A stretch of DNA of 64,000 nucleotides from Pseudomonas sp. AB6 (GTDB lineage: Bacteria; Pseudomonadota; Gammaproteobacteria; Pseudomonadales; Pseudomonadaceae), in the NCBI RefSeq assembly GCF_034314105.1, contig NZ_JAVIWJ010000001.1, forward strand, positions 1,427,501-1,491,500, given 5' to 3'. The notes under the pieces are model-generated. The model worked only from the letters and a program-made list of their open reading frames with translations, was not told the origin of the DNA and ran no database searches. The stretch's first letter is position 1, and each line of letters starts with the position of its first letter. This document shows positions 1-8,756 of the stretch, piece after piece. The position numbers were made by a program, and so were the translations under genes.

Positions 1-60
1 GACATGCCACCGTAAGCCAGGAGACCTGCCTCGACATCAGAATTCTCACTACAACCGGGC
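1..60 (+). ncRNA. 3' end of a cobalamin riboswitch (5' part outside window)
   Basis: The sequence at 15-30 matches the B12-box core AGCCAGGAGACCTGCC, the conserved 3' element of cobalamin riboswitches. It lies about 120 nt upstream of cobW and cobN, the expected position for B12 feedback control. The 5' part of the aptamer is cut off by the window start. Downstream, a small ACCGG/CCGGT hairpin (about 54-74) may be part of the expression platform; this is inference. Confidence 0.8.
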
Positions 61-147
61 GGGGTGATCCGGTGGCGAATTGATCCGCGTGCATATGCTG
101 CGCGGTTCTCGTCCTGTTTTGCCCGCCGCTTTGCCAAAGGGCACCCA

Positions 148-1212
148 ATGAAAACGCTGGCCAAACTTCCTGTCACCATCGTCACCGGCTTCCTCGGTTC
201 GGGCAAAACCACTTTGCTACGGCACATGCTCGACAACGCTGACGGTCGGCGAATTGCAGTGATCGTCAATGAGTTCGGCGAACTGGGGATTGACGGCGAC
301 CTGCTCAAACAATGCAGCATTGGCTGCACCGAAGAAGAAGCCAACGGCCGGGTTTATGAGCTGGCCAACGGCTGCTTGTGCTGCACCGTTCAGGAAGAGT
401 TTTTCCCGGTCATGCGCGAGCTGGTCGCCCGCCGTGGCGATCTGGACCACATCCTGATTGAAACCTCGGGCCTGGCGTTACCCAAACCTTTGGTCCAAGC
501 CTTTCAGTGGCCGGAAATTCGCAACGCCTGTACGGTTGACGCGGTGATCACCGTCGTCGATAGCCCTGCGGTGCTGGCCGGCACCTTCGCGGCGTTCCCG
601 GATCAAGTCGATGCCCAGCGTAAGATGGATCCGAACCTGGACCACGAATCACCGCTGCACGAGTTGTTCGCCGATCAGCTGTCCAGCGCTGATCTGGTAA
701 TCCTCAACAAGGCTGACAAGATGGACGCTGCCGGCCTCGCCGCAGTCCGTGCTGAAGTCTCGGAGGAGCTGCCGCCAGCGGTCAAAGTGATTGAGGCCAG
801 CAATGGTCGCTTGCCGATCAGCGTGTTGTTAGGCCTGGGCGCCGAGTCCGAACTGCATATCGACGGTCGCCATAGCCATCACGATTCCCATGAAGGCGCA
901 GACCCTGCTGATCATGACCATGATGCGTTTGACTCAATTTCAATCACCTTGCCGCAGGCTGACGAAAGCTTGTTATTCGATGCCTTGAACCAATTGGTGG
1001 TGCAGCACGGTATTTTGCGGGTCAAAGGCTTTGCCGCGATTCCGGGCAAACCGATGCGTTTGCTGATTCAGGGTGTCGGTACCCGTTTCGACAAACATTT
1101 CGACCGCGCGTGGCGTGCCGACGAAGAGCGAGTAACCCATTTGGTGTTGATCGGTCAGAAGCTCGACGCCGGGGTGCTTGAAGCCCAGTTGCACGCAGCG
1201 GTTGCTGGCTGA
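148..1212 (+). CDS. cobW: CobW, GTPase of the cobalamin biosynthesis operon
   Basis: A COG0523-family P-loop GTPase of 354 residues, thought to help deliver metal (cobalt) to the cobaltochelatase. Near the N-terminus is the Walker A TGFLGSGKTT, followed by the family's metal-binding CLCC motif. A His/Asp-rich linker (nt about 867-930, HSHHDSH then DHDHD) precedes the C-terminal CobW_C domain, as in metal-handling members. The ATG at 148 (MKTLAKLPVTIV) is preferred over an upstream in-frame start at 64, because the 28 extra residues resemble no family member. It sits behind the riboswitch and 3 nt before cobN, so the two are surely co-transcribed. Confidence 0.95.
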   Translation: MKTLAKLPVTIVTGFLGSGKTTLLRHMLDNADGRRIAVIVNEFGELGIDGDLLKQCSIGCTEEEANGRVYELANGCLCCTVQEEFFPVMRELVARRGDLDHILIETSGLALPKPLVQAFQWPEIRNACTVDAVITVVDSPAVLAGTFAAFPDQVDAQRKMDPNLDHESPLHELFADQLSSADLVILNKADKMDAAGLAAVRAEVSEELPPAVKVIEASNGRLPISVLLGLGAESELHIDGRHSHHDSHEGADPADHDHDAFDSISITLPQADESLLFDALNQLVVQHGILRVKGFAAIPGKPMRLLIQGVGTRFDKHFDRAWRADEERVTHLVLIGQKLDAGVLEAQLHAAVAG

Positions 1213-1215
1213 CCC

Positions 1216-4200
1216 ATGCATTTACTGAGAACCCAGCCCGGCGGATTCGTCCCCGACGACAGCATCGCCGATTTGGGGCAAACCCCGGCCGAGCTGGTGA
1301 TTCTCTGTAGCGGCGATTCCCACTTGGCGCTGCTCGCGGAAGCGGCGCAACAGTTGCCCGACGATTACCCCAGCGTGCGCCTGGCCAATCCGATGCAGGT
1401 GCAGAATCATGCATCGGTGGACCTCTACGTCGATCAAGTGCTGCAACACGCCAAGGTCATTCTTATTTCCCTGCACGGCGGTATCGGTTATTGGCGCTAT
1501 GGTGTTGAGCGCCTGGTGCAGCTGGCTGAGCGTGGTGTGAAGCTGATTCTGGTGCCCGGCGATGACCGGCCTGACCCGGAGCTTAGCGGCTTAAGCAACG
1601 TGACGGCGGAAGAGGGCGAGCGGCTTTGGCATTTTTTGCGTCAGGGTGGCATGCACAATGCGCTGGAGTTGTACCGGTGCTTGGCCAGTCGTTTTCTAGC
1701 GCGGGATTATCCGTGGGCTGAACCCGAAACCCTGCCACGCACCGCGATTTATCACCCGCACAAAGCCAACGCTAGCCTGAGCGATTGGCAAGCCCAATGG
1801 CAGCCGTCGCAACCGGTGGTAGGGCTGCTGTTTTATCGCTCCCATCTGCAAGCGGCCAACACCGGATTTATCGACGTGTTTTGCGCCCGTTTGCAGGCTC
1901 AGGGCCTGAATCCACTGCCCATTGCAGTCGCCAGCTTGAAAGAAGCGGGTTGTCTGGCGGTGGTGGAGGACCTGTTCGATCAGGTCCGGGCTGAGCTGAT
2001 CCTCAATACCACCGGCTTTGCCCAATCCAGCCCCGAAGCCCCTCATCTGCGACCGTTTCGGCGCAACGTGCCGGTCATTCAAGCTATTTGTGCGCAGGAC
2101 AACGAGCCCGCTTGGCAGGCCAGTGAACAAGGCTTGGGCGCGCGGGACTTGGCAATGCACATCGCGTTGCCGGAGCTGGACGGGCGGATTATCAGTCGGC
2201 CGATCAGTTTCAAGGACTTGGCGTGGCACAGCGAGCGCAGCCAGTCGGACGTGGTGTGTTATCGCGCCCAGCCCGAGCGCATGGATTTTGTCGCGCAGTT
2301 GGCGCGGCGCTGGATTGATCTGGCACGGCTACCGAACGAGCAAAAGCACATCGCGTTGATATTGGCCAATTACCCGACCCGAGATGGTCGGATCGGCAAC
2401 GGGGTGGGGTTGGACACGCCAGCGGCGGCGCTGAATATTTTGCGCGCTATGCAGGCGCAAGGTTATCCGATGGCGCCGTTGCCTGAGAGCGGCACGGCCC
2501 TGATTCATGCACTGCTCGGCGGCGTGACCAATGATCTGGACACGATCGACCAGCGTCCCTGTCAGCAAAGCATGGCGCTTGATGACTACCTTGCCGCGTT
2601 CAGCCAATTGCCACTGGCCAATCAGCATGCGGTGACTGCACGCTGGGGCGCGCCGCAGGCCGATCCCATGTTTCGCGCTGAGCGAATGATGGTCGCCGGG
2701 CTGCGTTTTGGAATGACCTTCGTTGGTATTCAGCCGGCACGGGGTTATCAAGTAGATGCCAGTGCGGTCTATCACGACCCGGATTTGGTGCCGCCCCACG
2801 GATACCTCGCGTTCTATTTCTGGTTGCGCAAGGCCTATGGCGCCCATGCGGTGATCCATGTTGGCAAACACGGCAATCTTGAATGGTTGCCGGGCAAAGG
2901 CGTGGGGTTGTCGCAGACCTGCTGGCCGGACGCGGTATTGGGCGCGATGCCGAACATCTATCCGTTCATCGTCAACGATCCGGGCGAGGGGGCTCAAGCA
3001 AAACGCCGTACCCAAGCCGTGATCATCGACCACTTGATGCCGCCGTTGACCCGAGCCGAAACCTACGGCCCGTTGCGTGACCTGGAAGTGCTGGCCGACG
3101 AGTTCTACGAAGCGCAATTGCTCGACCCGCGCCGGGCACGGGAACTGCAACGCGACATTCTTAAGCTGGTCCGGGAAACCCACATCGACCGCGAGCTGCA
3201 ACTGGGCGAGCAGCTCGACAGCGACGCCGATGCGGGGGTCTGGCTGCCGCGTCTGGACACCTATTTGTGCGACCTCAAGGAATCGCAGATTCGCGACGGT
3301 TTGCACATCTTCGGCGAATCGCCCAGCGGTCGGTTGCGCATCGACACCTTGCTGGCCCTATTACGCATCCCCCGAGGCGACGGCCGTGGCGCTCAATCGA
3401 GCTTGCTACGGGCCCTGAGCAAAGCTTTCGAGTTGGGTTTTGACCCGTTGAACTGTGAGTTATCCGAGCCTTGGAACGGCCCTCGGCCCGATGTGTTGCT
3501 CAGCGTCAGCCAAGACCCTTGGCGAACGGCTGGCGACGTTCGAGAGCGGTTGGAATTGTATGCGGCGCAGCTGATTGAGCAAGTGCTGCACGGGTTACCA
3601 ATCGACGAATTATCTGAAAACAATGACTTAAAACTTATTCTTCATTCATTGCGCGAAGTGGTTGCGCCGCGCCTTGATGCCTGTGGCCTGGCTGAAATGC
3701 AAGGGTTGCTCGATGCACTGAGCGGTCGATTTGTCCCGGCAGGCCCCAGCGGCGCACCGAGCCGTGGTCGCCTCGACGTACTGCCCACCGGGCGCAATTT
3801 TTTCTCAGTAGACGTGCGAAATCTGCCGACCACTACCGCTTGGCGAATTGGATTCCAATCGGCCAACCTGCTGCTTGAGCGTCATTTGCAGGACCATGGT
3901 GATCACTTGCGTCAGTTGGGTTTGTCGGTGTGGGGCACCGCAACCATGCGCACCGGTGGCGACGACATCGCTCAGGCTATGGCGCTGATGGGCGTGCGTC
4001 CGGTCTGGGCTACTGGCAGTCAGCGGGTCGATGATTTTGAAATATTGCCATTGAGCTTGCTGGATCGTCCTCGGGTCGACGTGACACTGCGGGTTTCCGG
4101 GTTTTTTCGCGATGCGTTCTCCAACCTGATCCGGCTTTTCGATGCGGCAGTGCAGGCGGTCGCCGCGCTGGATGAACCGGATGAGCTAAACCCGCTGGCG

Positions 4201-4980
4201 GCCAAGGTCCGTGAAGAGCGGCTTAGGTTTGAAAGCGAGGGATTGCCTGTCGAGGACGCAGCGCGCCAAGCGGGCTGGCGTATTTTTGGTGCTAAACCCG
4301 GCGCTTACGGCGCAGGCGTGCAAGGCGCTATCGATGGGCGCCTCTGGCAAACCCGCCAGGATCTTGCGGAGGTTTACCTCAATTGGGGCGGTTATGCGTA
4401 CGGCGTGGCTGATGAAGGCACGCCCGCACGAGAGCGTTTCGCGCAACGCTTGGGCCAAGTGCAAGCGGTTCTGCAAAATCAGGACAACCGCGAACACGAT
4501 TTGCTCGATTCCAATGACTATTACCAGTTCCAAGGCGGCATGCTGGCTGCGGTGGAAAGTCTCAGTGGCCAAGCTGCCGCCAGCTATCACGGCGACCACA
4601 GTCAGCCGGATTTACCGAAAATTCGAACCCTTAAAGAAGAGCTGAATCGGGTGGTGCGATCGCGGGCGGCCAATCCAAAATGGATCGAAGGGGTCAAACG
4701 CCACGGCTACAAAGGCGCGTTTGAAATGGCAGCAACCGTAGACTTCTTATTCGCCTTCGACGCCACGACTCAGTTGATCGACGATCATCAATACGCACTG
4801 TTGGCTGATGCTTATCTACTTGATCCTTCGACCCGGGAGTTTATTCAGCAGCACAATCCCGATGCGTTGCGCGACATGACCGAACGCCTGCTCGAAGCTC
4901 AGCAACGTGGGTTGTGGCAAGAGCCCGGCGAATACCGCGAGGCGTTGGAAAACCTGCTGCTGGACATTGAAGAAAATTAA
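1216..4980 (+). CDS. cobN: CobN, large subunit of aerobic cobaltochelatase
   Basis: At 1254 residues this is the normal length for CobN/BchH-type large chelatase subunits, which bind the tetrapyrrole (hydrogenobyrinate a,c-diamide) and cobalt in the aerobic B12 pathway. Recognisable family blocks include a region with HVGKHGNLEWLPGKGVGLS (nt about 2860-2915), the FRDAFSNLIRLFD block (about 4105-4145), and the C-terminal block containing NPKWIEGVKRHGYKGAFEM (about 4670-4730). It follows cobW by 3 nt and precedes the ATPase/vWA gene by 19 nt. These three together make a complete ATP-dependent chelatase. No cobS or cobT gene is seen in the window. Confidence 0.97.
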   Translation: MHLLRTQPGGFVPDDSIADLGQTPAELVILCSGDSHLALLAEAAQQLPDDYPSVRLANPMQVQNHASVDLYVDQVLQHAKVILISLHGGIGYWRYGVERLVQLAERGVKLILVPGDDRPDPELSGLSNVTAEEGERLWHFLRQGGMHNALELYRCLASRFLARDYPWAEPETLPRTAIYHPHKANASLSDWQAQWQPSQPVVGLLFYRSHLQAANTGFIDVFCARLQAQGLNPLPIAVASLKEAGCLAVVEDLFDQVRAELILNTTGFAQSSPEAPHLRPFRRNVPVIQAICAQDNEPAWQASEQGLGARDLAMHIALPELDGRIISRPISFKDLAWHSERSQSDVVCYRAQPERMDFVAQLARRWIDLARLPNEQKHIALILANYPTRDGRIGNGVGLDTPAAALNILRAMQAQGYPMAPLPESGTALIHALLGGVTNDLDTIDQRPCQQSMALDDYLAAFSQLPLANQHAVTARWGAPQADPMFRAERMMVAGLRFGMTFVGIQPARGYQVDASAVYHDPDLVPPHGYLAFYFWLRKAYGAHAVIHVGKHGNLEWLPGKGVGLSQTCWPDAVLGAMPNIYPFIVNDPGEGAQAKRRTQAVIIDHLMPPLTRAETYGPLRDLEVLADEFYEAQLLDPRRARELQRDILKLVRETHIDRELQLGEQLDSDADAGVWLPRLDTYLCDLKESQIRDGLHIFGESPSGRLRIDTLLALLRIPRGDGRGAQSSLLRALSKAFELGFDPLNCELSEPWNGPRPDVLLSVSQDPWRTAGDVRERLELYAAQLIEQVLHGLPIDELSENNDLKLILHSLREVVAPRLDACGLAEMQGLLDALSGRFVPAGPSGAPSRGRLDVLPTGRNFFSVDVRNLPTTTAWRIGFQSANLLLERHLQDHGDHLRQLGLSVWGTATMRTGGDDIAQAMALMGVRPVWATGSQRVDDFEILPLSLLDRPRVDVTLRVSGFFRDAFSNLIRLFDAAVQAVAALDEPDELNPLAAKVREERLRFESEGLPVEDAARQAGWRIFGAKPGAYGAGVQGAIDGRLWQTRQDLAEVYLNWGGYAYGVADEGTPARERFAQRLGQVQAVLQNQDNREHDLLDSNDYYQFQGGMLAAVESLSGQAAASYHGDHSQPDLPKIRTLKEELNRVVRSRAANPKWIEGVKRHGYKGAFEMAATVDFLFAFDATTQLIDDHQYALLADAYLLDPSTREFIQQHNPDALRDMTERLLEAQQRGLWQEPGEYREALENLLLDIEEN

Positions 4981-4999
4981 TCACTTTTGAGAGTTGCAC

Positions 5000-6022
5000 A
5001 TGAGCGATATCCCGCATTTTCCCTTGGCCGCAGTGGTTGGCGCCGACGAACTCAAGTTAGCCCTGTGCCTCACGGCCATTGACCCGAAGATCGGCGGTGT
5101 GCTGATCGAAGGCCCTCGCGGCATGGCCAAGTCAACCCTCGCCCGCGGGTTGGCCGATTTGCTGGCCAGCGGACAGTTCGTCACGTTACCGCTGGGTGCG
5201 ACGGAGGAACGATTGGTCGGCACATTGGACCTGGACGCGGCACTGAGTGAAGGTCGGGCGCAGTTTTCACCAGGGGTACTGGCCAAGGCGGACGGCGGGG
5301 TGTTGTACGTCGACGAAGTCAATCTGCTGCCTGACCCGCTGGTTGACCTGCTGCTGGACGTCGCGGCGAGTGGCGTTAACGTCGTGGAGCGGGACGGGAT
5401 CTCCCACCGTCATTCGGCGCGGTTCGTGTTGATCGGCACTATGAACCCGGAAGAAGGCGAATTACGCCCACAATTACTGGATCGCTTTGGCTTGAACGTG
5501 GCACTCAGTGGGCACACTGCACCGGCTGAGCGCGGGCAGATTATTCGTCGTCGACTGGATTTCGATAACGATCCTCTGGCCTTTTGTGCTGCGTGGTCGA
5601 TCCAGCAAGAAGCGCTGAAACAGCAGTGCGAGCAGGCGCGGGCGCTGCTGCCGACTATTGCGCTGGATGACCTTTCCTTGGCAAAAATTACTGAGCGGTG
5701 TTTCGAGGCGGGTGTCGATGGTTTGCGGGCCGACCTGGTCTGGTTGAGGTCAGCACGAGCCCACGCGGCGTGGCGTGGCGCATGGAAAATTGCCGACGAA
5801 GATATCGATGCGGTAGCGGAATTTGCTCTGCGTCACCGCCGTCGTAACCCACCACTATCGCCACCGCCGAGCGAGGCCGCTGTGCCGCCCATTGCGGGCC
5901 AGTCTCCCAATGAGCAGCCTGACGATGCGGCTGATGGGCAGGGCAATTGGGGCGCGTTACCTGCGCAAGCCGTTCCAATTGGCCAGCGCCGCGACATACC
6001 GAGCTGGCCAAAAAAGTCCTAG
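5000..6022 (+). CDS. chlI: ChlI/BchI-like AAA+ ATPase subunit of cobaltochelatase (zero-frame product)
   Basis: An AAA+ ATPase of 340 residues resembling the magnesium-chelatase small subunit. It is expected to form the ATP-driven ring that activates CobN. Walker A is GPRGMAKST (residues 38-46) and Walker B is GGVLYVDEVNLL (99-110). The C-terminus is a Pro-rich linker ending SWPKKS. The ATG at 5000 is chosen over a TTG at 4994, which adds only two residues. Two codons before the stop lies a slippery heptamer with a strong downstream hairpin (separate entry). The vWA domain that normally follows this ATPase in ChlD is encoded in the -1 frame immediately after, so this ORF is probably both a stand-alone small subunit and the N-terminal half of a longer medium subunit. 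Confidence 0.92.
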   Translation: MSDIPHFPLAAVVGADELKLALCLTAIDPKIGGVLIEGPRGMAKSTLARGLADLLASGQFVTLPLGATEERLVGTLDLDAALSEGRAQFSPGVLAKADGGVLYVDEVNLLPDPLVDLLLDVAASGVNVVERDGISHRHSARFVLIGTMNPEEGELRPQLLDRFGLNVALSGHTAPAERGQIIRRRLDFDNDPLAFCAAWSIQQEALKQQCEQARALLPTIALDDLSLAKITERCFEAGVDGLRADLVWLRSARAHAAWRGAWKIADEDIDAVAEFALRHRRRNPPLSPPPSEAAVPPIAGQSPNEQPDDAADGQGNWGALPAQAVPIGQRRDIPSWPKKS

Positions 6023-6057
6023 GCATCCGCCCTCGATTACACGCGGGGGCGGATGCC
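6010..6057 (+). promoter_or_regulatory. Programmed -1 ribosomal frameshift signal (slippery site plus stem-loop)
   Basis: In the ATPase frame the codons read CCA AAA AAG TCC TAG, giving the heptamer A AAA AAG at 6010-6016, the same slippery sequence as E. coli dnaX. After a 5-nt spacer (TCCTA), bases 6022-6034 pair with 6045-6057: GGCATCCGCCC against GGGCGGATGCC plus one G-T and one C-G pair, with a 10-nt loop. A -1 slip moves translation into the open vWA frame (AAG then GTC CTA GGC), bypassing the TAG at 6020. I see no strong Shine-Dalgarno-like stimulator upstream. Frameshifting in chlD-type genes to yield two chelatase subunits has been described in the literature; its use here is inferred. 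Confidence 0.85.
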
Positions 6058-6702
6058 ACCCCCCGGCCCGGCAGGCTTCATGGCGGCAACCGAGGCGCTG
6101 CGCGGAAGGGCGCCGACGGCGCAGTTCGATGGGTGTCTACACTGTTACGGGGTCGCCCGCGCACCCGAAAAGACCTGATTCGCATGCCGCGTAGCAGTGA
6201 GCCTCAGGAGTTATGGCTGGTGATCGTCGACGCCTCGGCTTCGACTCGCCGTCATCATTCGCTGAGTCGTGCCAAAGGCTTACTAAGCCAACTGTTTGAT
6301 GACGCTTACAGACGTCGCGTGCGCTTGGCGTTGTTGACCGCTAGTGGTCACTCTCCCAGCTGGAAGCATCAAGGTCTTAAAGCCTGCGCCAGTTTGAACC
6401 CTTGGCTTGACCAGTTGGGGGCCGGTGGCGGAACGCCGCTCTTTGCTGCGCTGCAATTGGCTATTCACTGGCTGGCCATACGGGAACAACAACGCCCCAA
6501 CGAGCAACAGCGGGTTCTAATGCTGACCGATGGCCGTGTAAAAGATATGCCAATAATGGCCAAACTCCAATGCCCTAGTGTGTTGATTGATATTGAGTCC
6601 GGGCCAATACGCTTGGGAAGGGCGATGCAATTAGCATCCGTTTTAGGCGCGGATTACTGCCATATTGATGCATTCTCGATAAACAGCGAACTCGCGCTGT
6701 AA
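6016..6702 (+). CDS. chlD: vWA half of ChlD-like medium chelatase subunit, reached by -1 frameshift (full product 5000-6702)
   Basis: This 228-residue -1-frame extension carries a von Willebrand A domain with an intact MIDAS: VDASAST (DxSxS), the Thr of GGGTPL, and MLTDGR. A Gly/Arg/Pro-rich linker (RPRLHAGADATPRPGR) precedes it, as in ChlD/BchD/CobT-type subunits. A -1 slip at 6010-6016 gives a 567-residue AAA+-linker-vWA protein, the usual ChlD architecture. If translated separately, in-frame starts would be ATG 5947, GTG 6133 or ATG 6184, but none has a convincing ribosome-binding site. That absence favours frameshifting over independent initiation. The MIDAS is expected to contact the ATPase ring and CobN. 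Confidence 0.82.
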   Translation, partial: VLGIRPRLHAGADATPRPGRLHGGNRGAARKGADGAVRWVSTLLRGRPRTRKDLIRMPRSSEPQELWLVIVDASASTRRHHSLSRAKGLLSQLFDDAYRRRVRLALLTASGHSPSWKHQGLKACASLNPWLDQLGAGGGTPLFAALQLAIHWLAIREQQRPNEQQRVLMLTDGRVKDMPIMAKLQCPSVLIDIESGPIRLGRAMQLASVLGADYCHIDAFSINSELAL

Positions 6703-6721
6703 TCGTCAATGGCCTCTCCCT

Positions 6722-6741
6722 CTCGCCAACTTGTTGGCGAG
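6722..6741. repeat. Short palindrome CTCGCCAAC-TT-GTTGGCGAG
   Basis: A perfect 9-bp inverted repeat with a 2-nt centre, just after the chelatase gene and without a T-tract. The same arm sequence recurs as the inverted repeat at 15233-15288. It therefore looks like a small dispersed intergenic (REP-like) element rather than a terminator. Confidence 0.6.
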
Positions 6742-6759
6742 GCGTGGACCTGAAGCGCA

Positions 6760-7026
6760 TCAAATAGGCATCGTCCACGGTTTCAAGCTGTATCCACCTT
6801 GACTGATTTCTGCTCGCACCTGTTCCAGCAGGTGTTCCAGTTGTGCAGGGTCGCAATAAGCGCTGCTGGGAATTCGCTTTCGGCCAATGCTGTTATTCGT
6901 GCGATCAATGACCGTCAAATTAAGTTCGCCGTTGCCATCTTGCGGGGCCCAAGCAACGCATTGAAAAGGCTCGAATGCATGACCCGCGATCAAAAGTGCT
7001 TCATTAAAGCGCAGTGGGGTGTTCAT
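6760..7026 (-). CDS. Small conserved pseudomonad protein of unknown function
   Basis: An 88-residue protein starting MNTPLRFNEALLIAGHAF. The ATG at 7026 has AGAGGA about 8 nt upstream and is preferred to 7050. The sequence resembles small Pseudomonas-only families of the DUF1652 kind: an N-terminal helix, then a beta stretch (GELNLTVIDRT), then a C-terminal helix (AQLEHLLEQVRAEI). I am not sure of the family. There is no signal peptide or membrane segment. It is convergent with the chelatase gene and divergent from the sigma-54 regulator. Confidence 0.65.
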   Translation of the reverse strand: MNTPLRFNEALLIAGHAFEPFQCVAWAPQDGNGELNLTVIDRTNNSIGRKRIPSSAYCDPAQLEHLLEQVRAEISQGGYSLKPWTMPI

Positions 7027-7373
7027 GGGGTATTCCTCTGTGTGCCGCATAAGTTCTAGCGCTGTTGGTAGGCTTACCGTTCAGCTGGTTCCTTTACTGA
7101 TGACCACAGGGTCGTGTTAAGTCACAACGGCCTGTTAAAAACCTAATAACTCTGTGTTTCACCGGTAAGCGCCTGAAGCAGTAGATCTGCGGGCGGTGCG
7201 CGATATAAAACAGACCGCCTATTGGCACTGCAGTCCTTAACCGTTAGTTGTTTTTCGTAGTCATATATAGCCAATCGGTATATGTAAGCGTCAATGTTTT
7301 GCTAATGTTACAACCGGCCTAGCCAACTTACTGTTTATAAAAGAGTTATAAAATTTGGCGTCAAGGAATCTCT
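7027..7373. other. Intergenic region between divergent genes
   Basis: About 350 nt holding the promoters of the small gene (minus) and the sigma-54 regulator (plus). The part nearest the regulator (about 7255-7350) is AT-rich. I cannot place a confident promoter or operator here. Confidence 0.5.
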
Positions 7374-8699
7374 ATGCATGAATCGGCTCCACTGCGTCGC
7401 CTGTTGGTTGTTGATCCCTGCGACGACTGTCATCGATTGATCCCAGCACTACGGGATGCTGGTTGGGGTGTAGACAGCAGCACTTTGGAATTGGCGGTCG
7501 ACCGTACCTGTGATCTGGGTTTGCTTCGGCTTCTGCCTTATCACGTTGAACACCCCGAGGCGGTTAAGGATTTAATCACCCGCAGTCATACCGAGTGGAT
7601 CGCCGTGGTCAGTCCTGAAGACCTACGTCGACAACAGTTTGGTGATTTTGTCTGTGAGTGGTTTTTTGATTTTCATACCCTGCCGTTTGACGTTTCTAGA
7701 GTCTTGGTAACCCTTGGGCGTGCTTACGGCATGGCACGTTTGCGTGGCCAAGGAGCGGTTCAAGTTCGGGAGCTGGAACATGAGCTTTTGGGGGAAAGCC
7801 GGCCCATTCGTGAATTGCGTAAGTTACTGGGCAAACTGGCGCCCACTGAATCGCCAGTATTGATCCGTGGAGAAAGTGGCACCGGCAAGGAGTTGGTGGC
7901 GCGTACTTTGCACCAAAAGTCCCACCGAAAAGGTAAGCCTTTTGTGGCTATCAATTGCGGGGCAATTCCTGAACACCTTATTCAGTCCGAGTTGTTCGGT
8001 CACGAAAAAGGTGCATTCACCGGGGCCCACCAACGCAAGATAGGACGTATAGAAGCAGCCAATGGAGGTACGTTGTTTCTCGATGAGATTGGTGACTTGC
8101 CGTTGGAGTTACAAGCCAACCTGTTGCGATTCCTTCAGGAAAAACATATTGAACGGGTGGGCGGCCGCGAACCTATTCCAGTTGACGTCCGCGTGTTGGC
8201 AGCGACCCATGTCGACCTTGAAGCGGCCATTGCTCTAGGCCGATTTCGCGAGGATTTGTACTACCGGTTGAACGTCCTGCAAGTAAGCACTGCACCGTTG
8301 CGTGAACGCCACGGCGATCTAGCGATGCTAGCCAATCATTTTGCACATTTCTATAGTCAGGAAACGGGACGTCGCCCTCGTAATTTCAGTCAAGACGCAC
8401 TGGTGTCCATGGGTAAACATGCCTGGCCGGGTAACGTTCGGGAATTGGCAAATCGAGTCCGACGTGGTCTGGTATTAGCGGAAGGGCGGCAAATCGAAGC
8501 AGTGGATTTGGGGTTGGTGGGGCAGCATGAAGTAATTAGCACCATGGGCACGCTAGACGATTATAAGTCGCGGGCCGAGCGCCAAGCACTGTGTGACGTG
8601 CTGACTCGGCATAGCGATAACCTCAGCGTGGCCGCTAAAGTATTGGGGGTGTCGAGGCCGACGTTTTATCGGTTGCTGCATAAACATCAAATTCGCTGA
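7374..8699 (+). CDS. Sigma-54-dependent transcriptional activator with degenerate receiver (VpsR/FleQ-like)
   Basis: A bacterial enhancer-binding protein of 441 residues. Residues 1-125 resemble a response-regulator receiver ([12 protein letters not shown]) but the expected phospho-acceptor region reads [10 protein letters not shown] with no convincing Asp, so phosphorylation is unlikely. The AAA+ domain has Walker A GESGTGKE (166-173), the sigma-54-contacting GAFTGA (213-218) and Walker [11 protein letters not shown] (231-240). A Fis-type helix-turn-helix ends the protein ([18 protein letters not shown]). Length and layout are like VpsR of Vibrio, a biofilm regulator. It converges on the fap amyloid operon, which has a sigma-54 promoter, so it is the obvious candidate activator (inference). 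SD AAGGA precedes the ATG. Confidence 0.9.
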   Translation: MHESAPLRRLLVVDPCDDCHRLIPALRDAGWGVDSSTLELAVDRTCDLGLLRLLPYHVEHPEAVKDLITRSHTEWIAVVSPEDLRRQQFGDFVCEWFFDFHTLPFDVSRVLVTLGRAYGMARLRGQGAVQVRELEHELLGESRPIRELRKLLGKLAPTESPVLIRGESGTGKELVARTLHQKSHRKGKPFVAINCGAIPEHLIQSELFGHEKGAFTGAHQRKIGRIEAANGGTLFLDEIGDLPLELQANLLRFLQEKHIERVGGREPIPVDVRVLAATHVDLEAAIALGRFREDLYYRLNVLQVSTAPLRERHGDLAMLANHFAHFYSQETGRRPRNFSQDALVSMGKHAWPGNVRELANRVRRGLVLAEGRQIEAVDLGLVGQHEVISTMGTLDDYKSRAERQALCDVLTRHSDNLSVAAKVLGVSRPTFYRLLHKHQIR

Positions 8700-8714
8700 A
8701 GGCGCTAGGTTAGT

Positions 8715-8747
8715 CATTAAACCCGCGATGTTCGCGGGCTTTTAATG
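8715..8747. terminator. Bidirectional terminator between the sigma-54 regulator and fapF
   Basis: Hairpin CCCGCG-ATGTT-CGCGGG (8722-8738), flanked by CATTAAA on the left and CTTTTAATG on the right. The T/A tracts on both sides suit it to ending both converging transcripts. Confidence 0.85.
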
Positions 8748-8756
8748 TAAGCCTTC

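Noticed and set aside
2329..3306. 325-codon minus-strand open frame inside cobN
   Set aside because: It lies wholly antisense to a well-conserved cobN region, has no family resemblance and is a composition artefact.
5947..6702. Chelatase ATPase/vWA frame break as a sequencing error or pseudogene
   Set aside because: The break falls exactly on A AAA AAG with a strong stem 5 nt downstream, and both halves have intact catalytic or metal motifs. A random error would not place these together.
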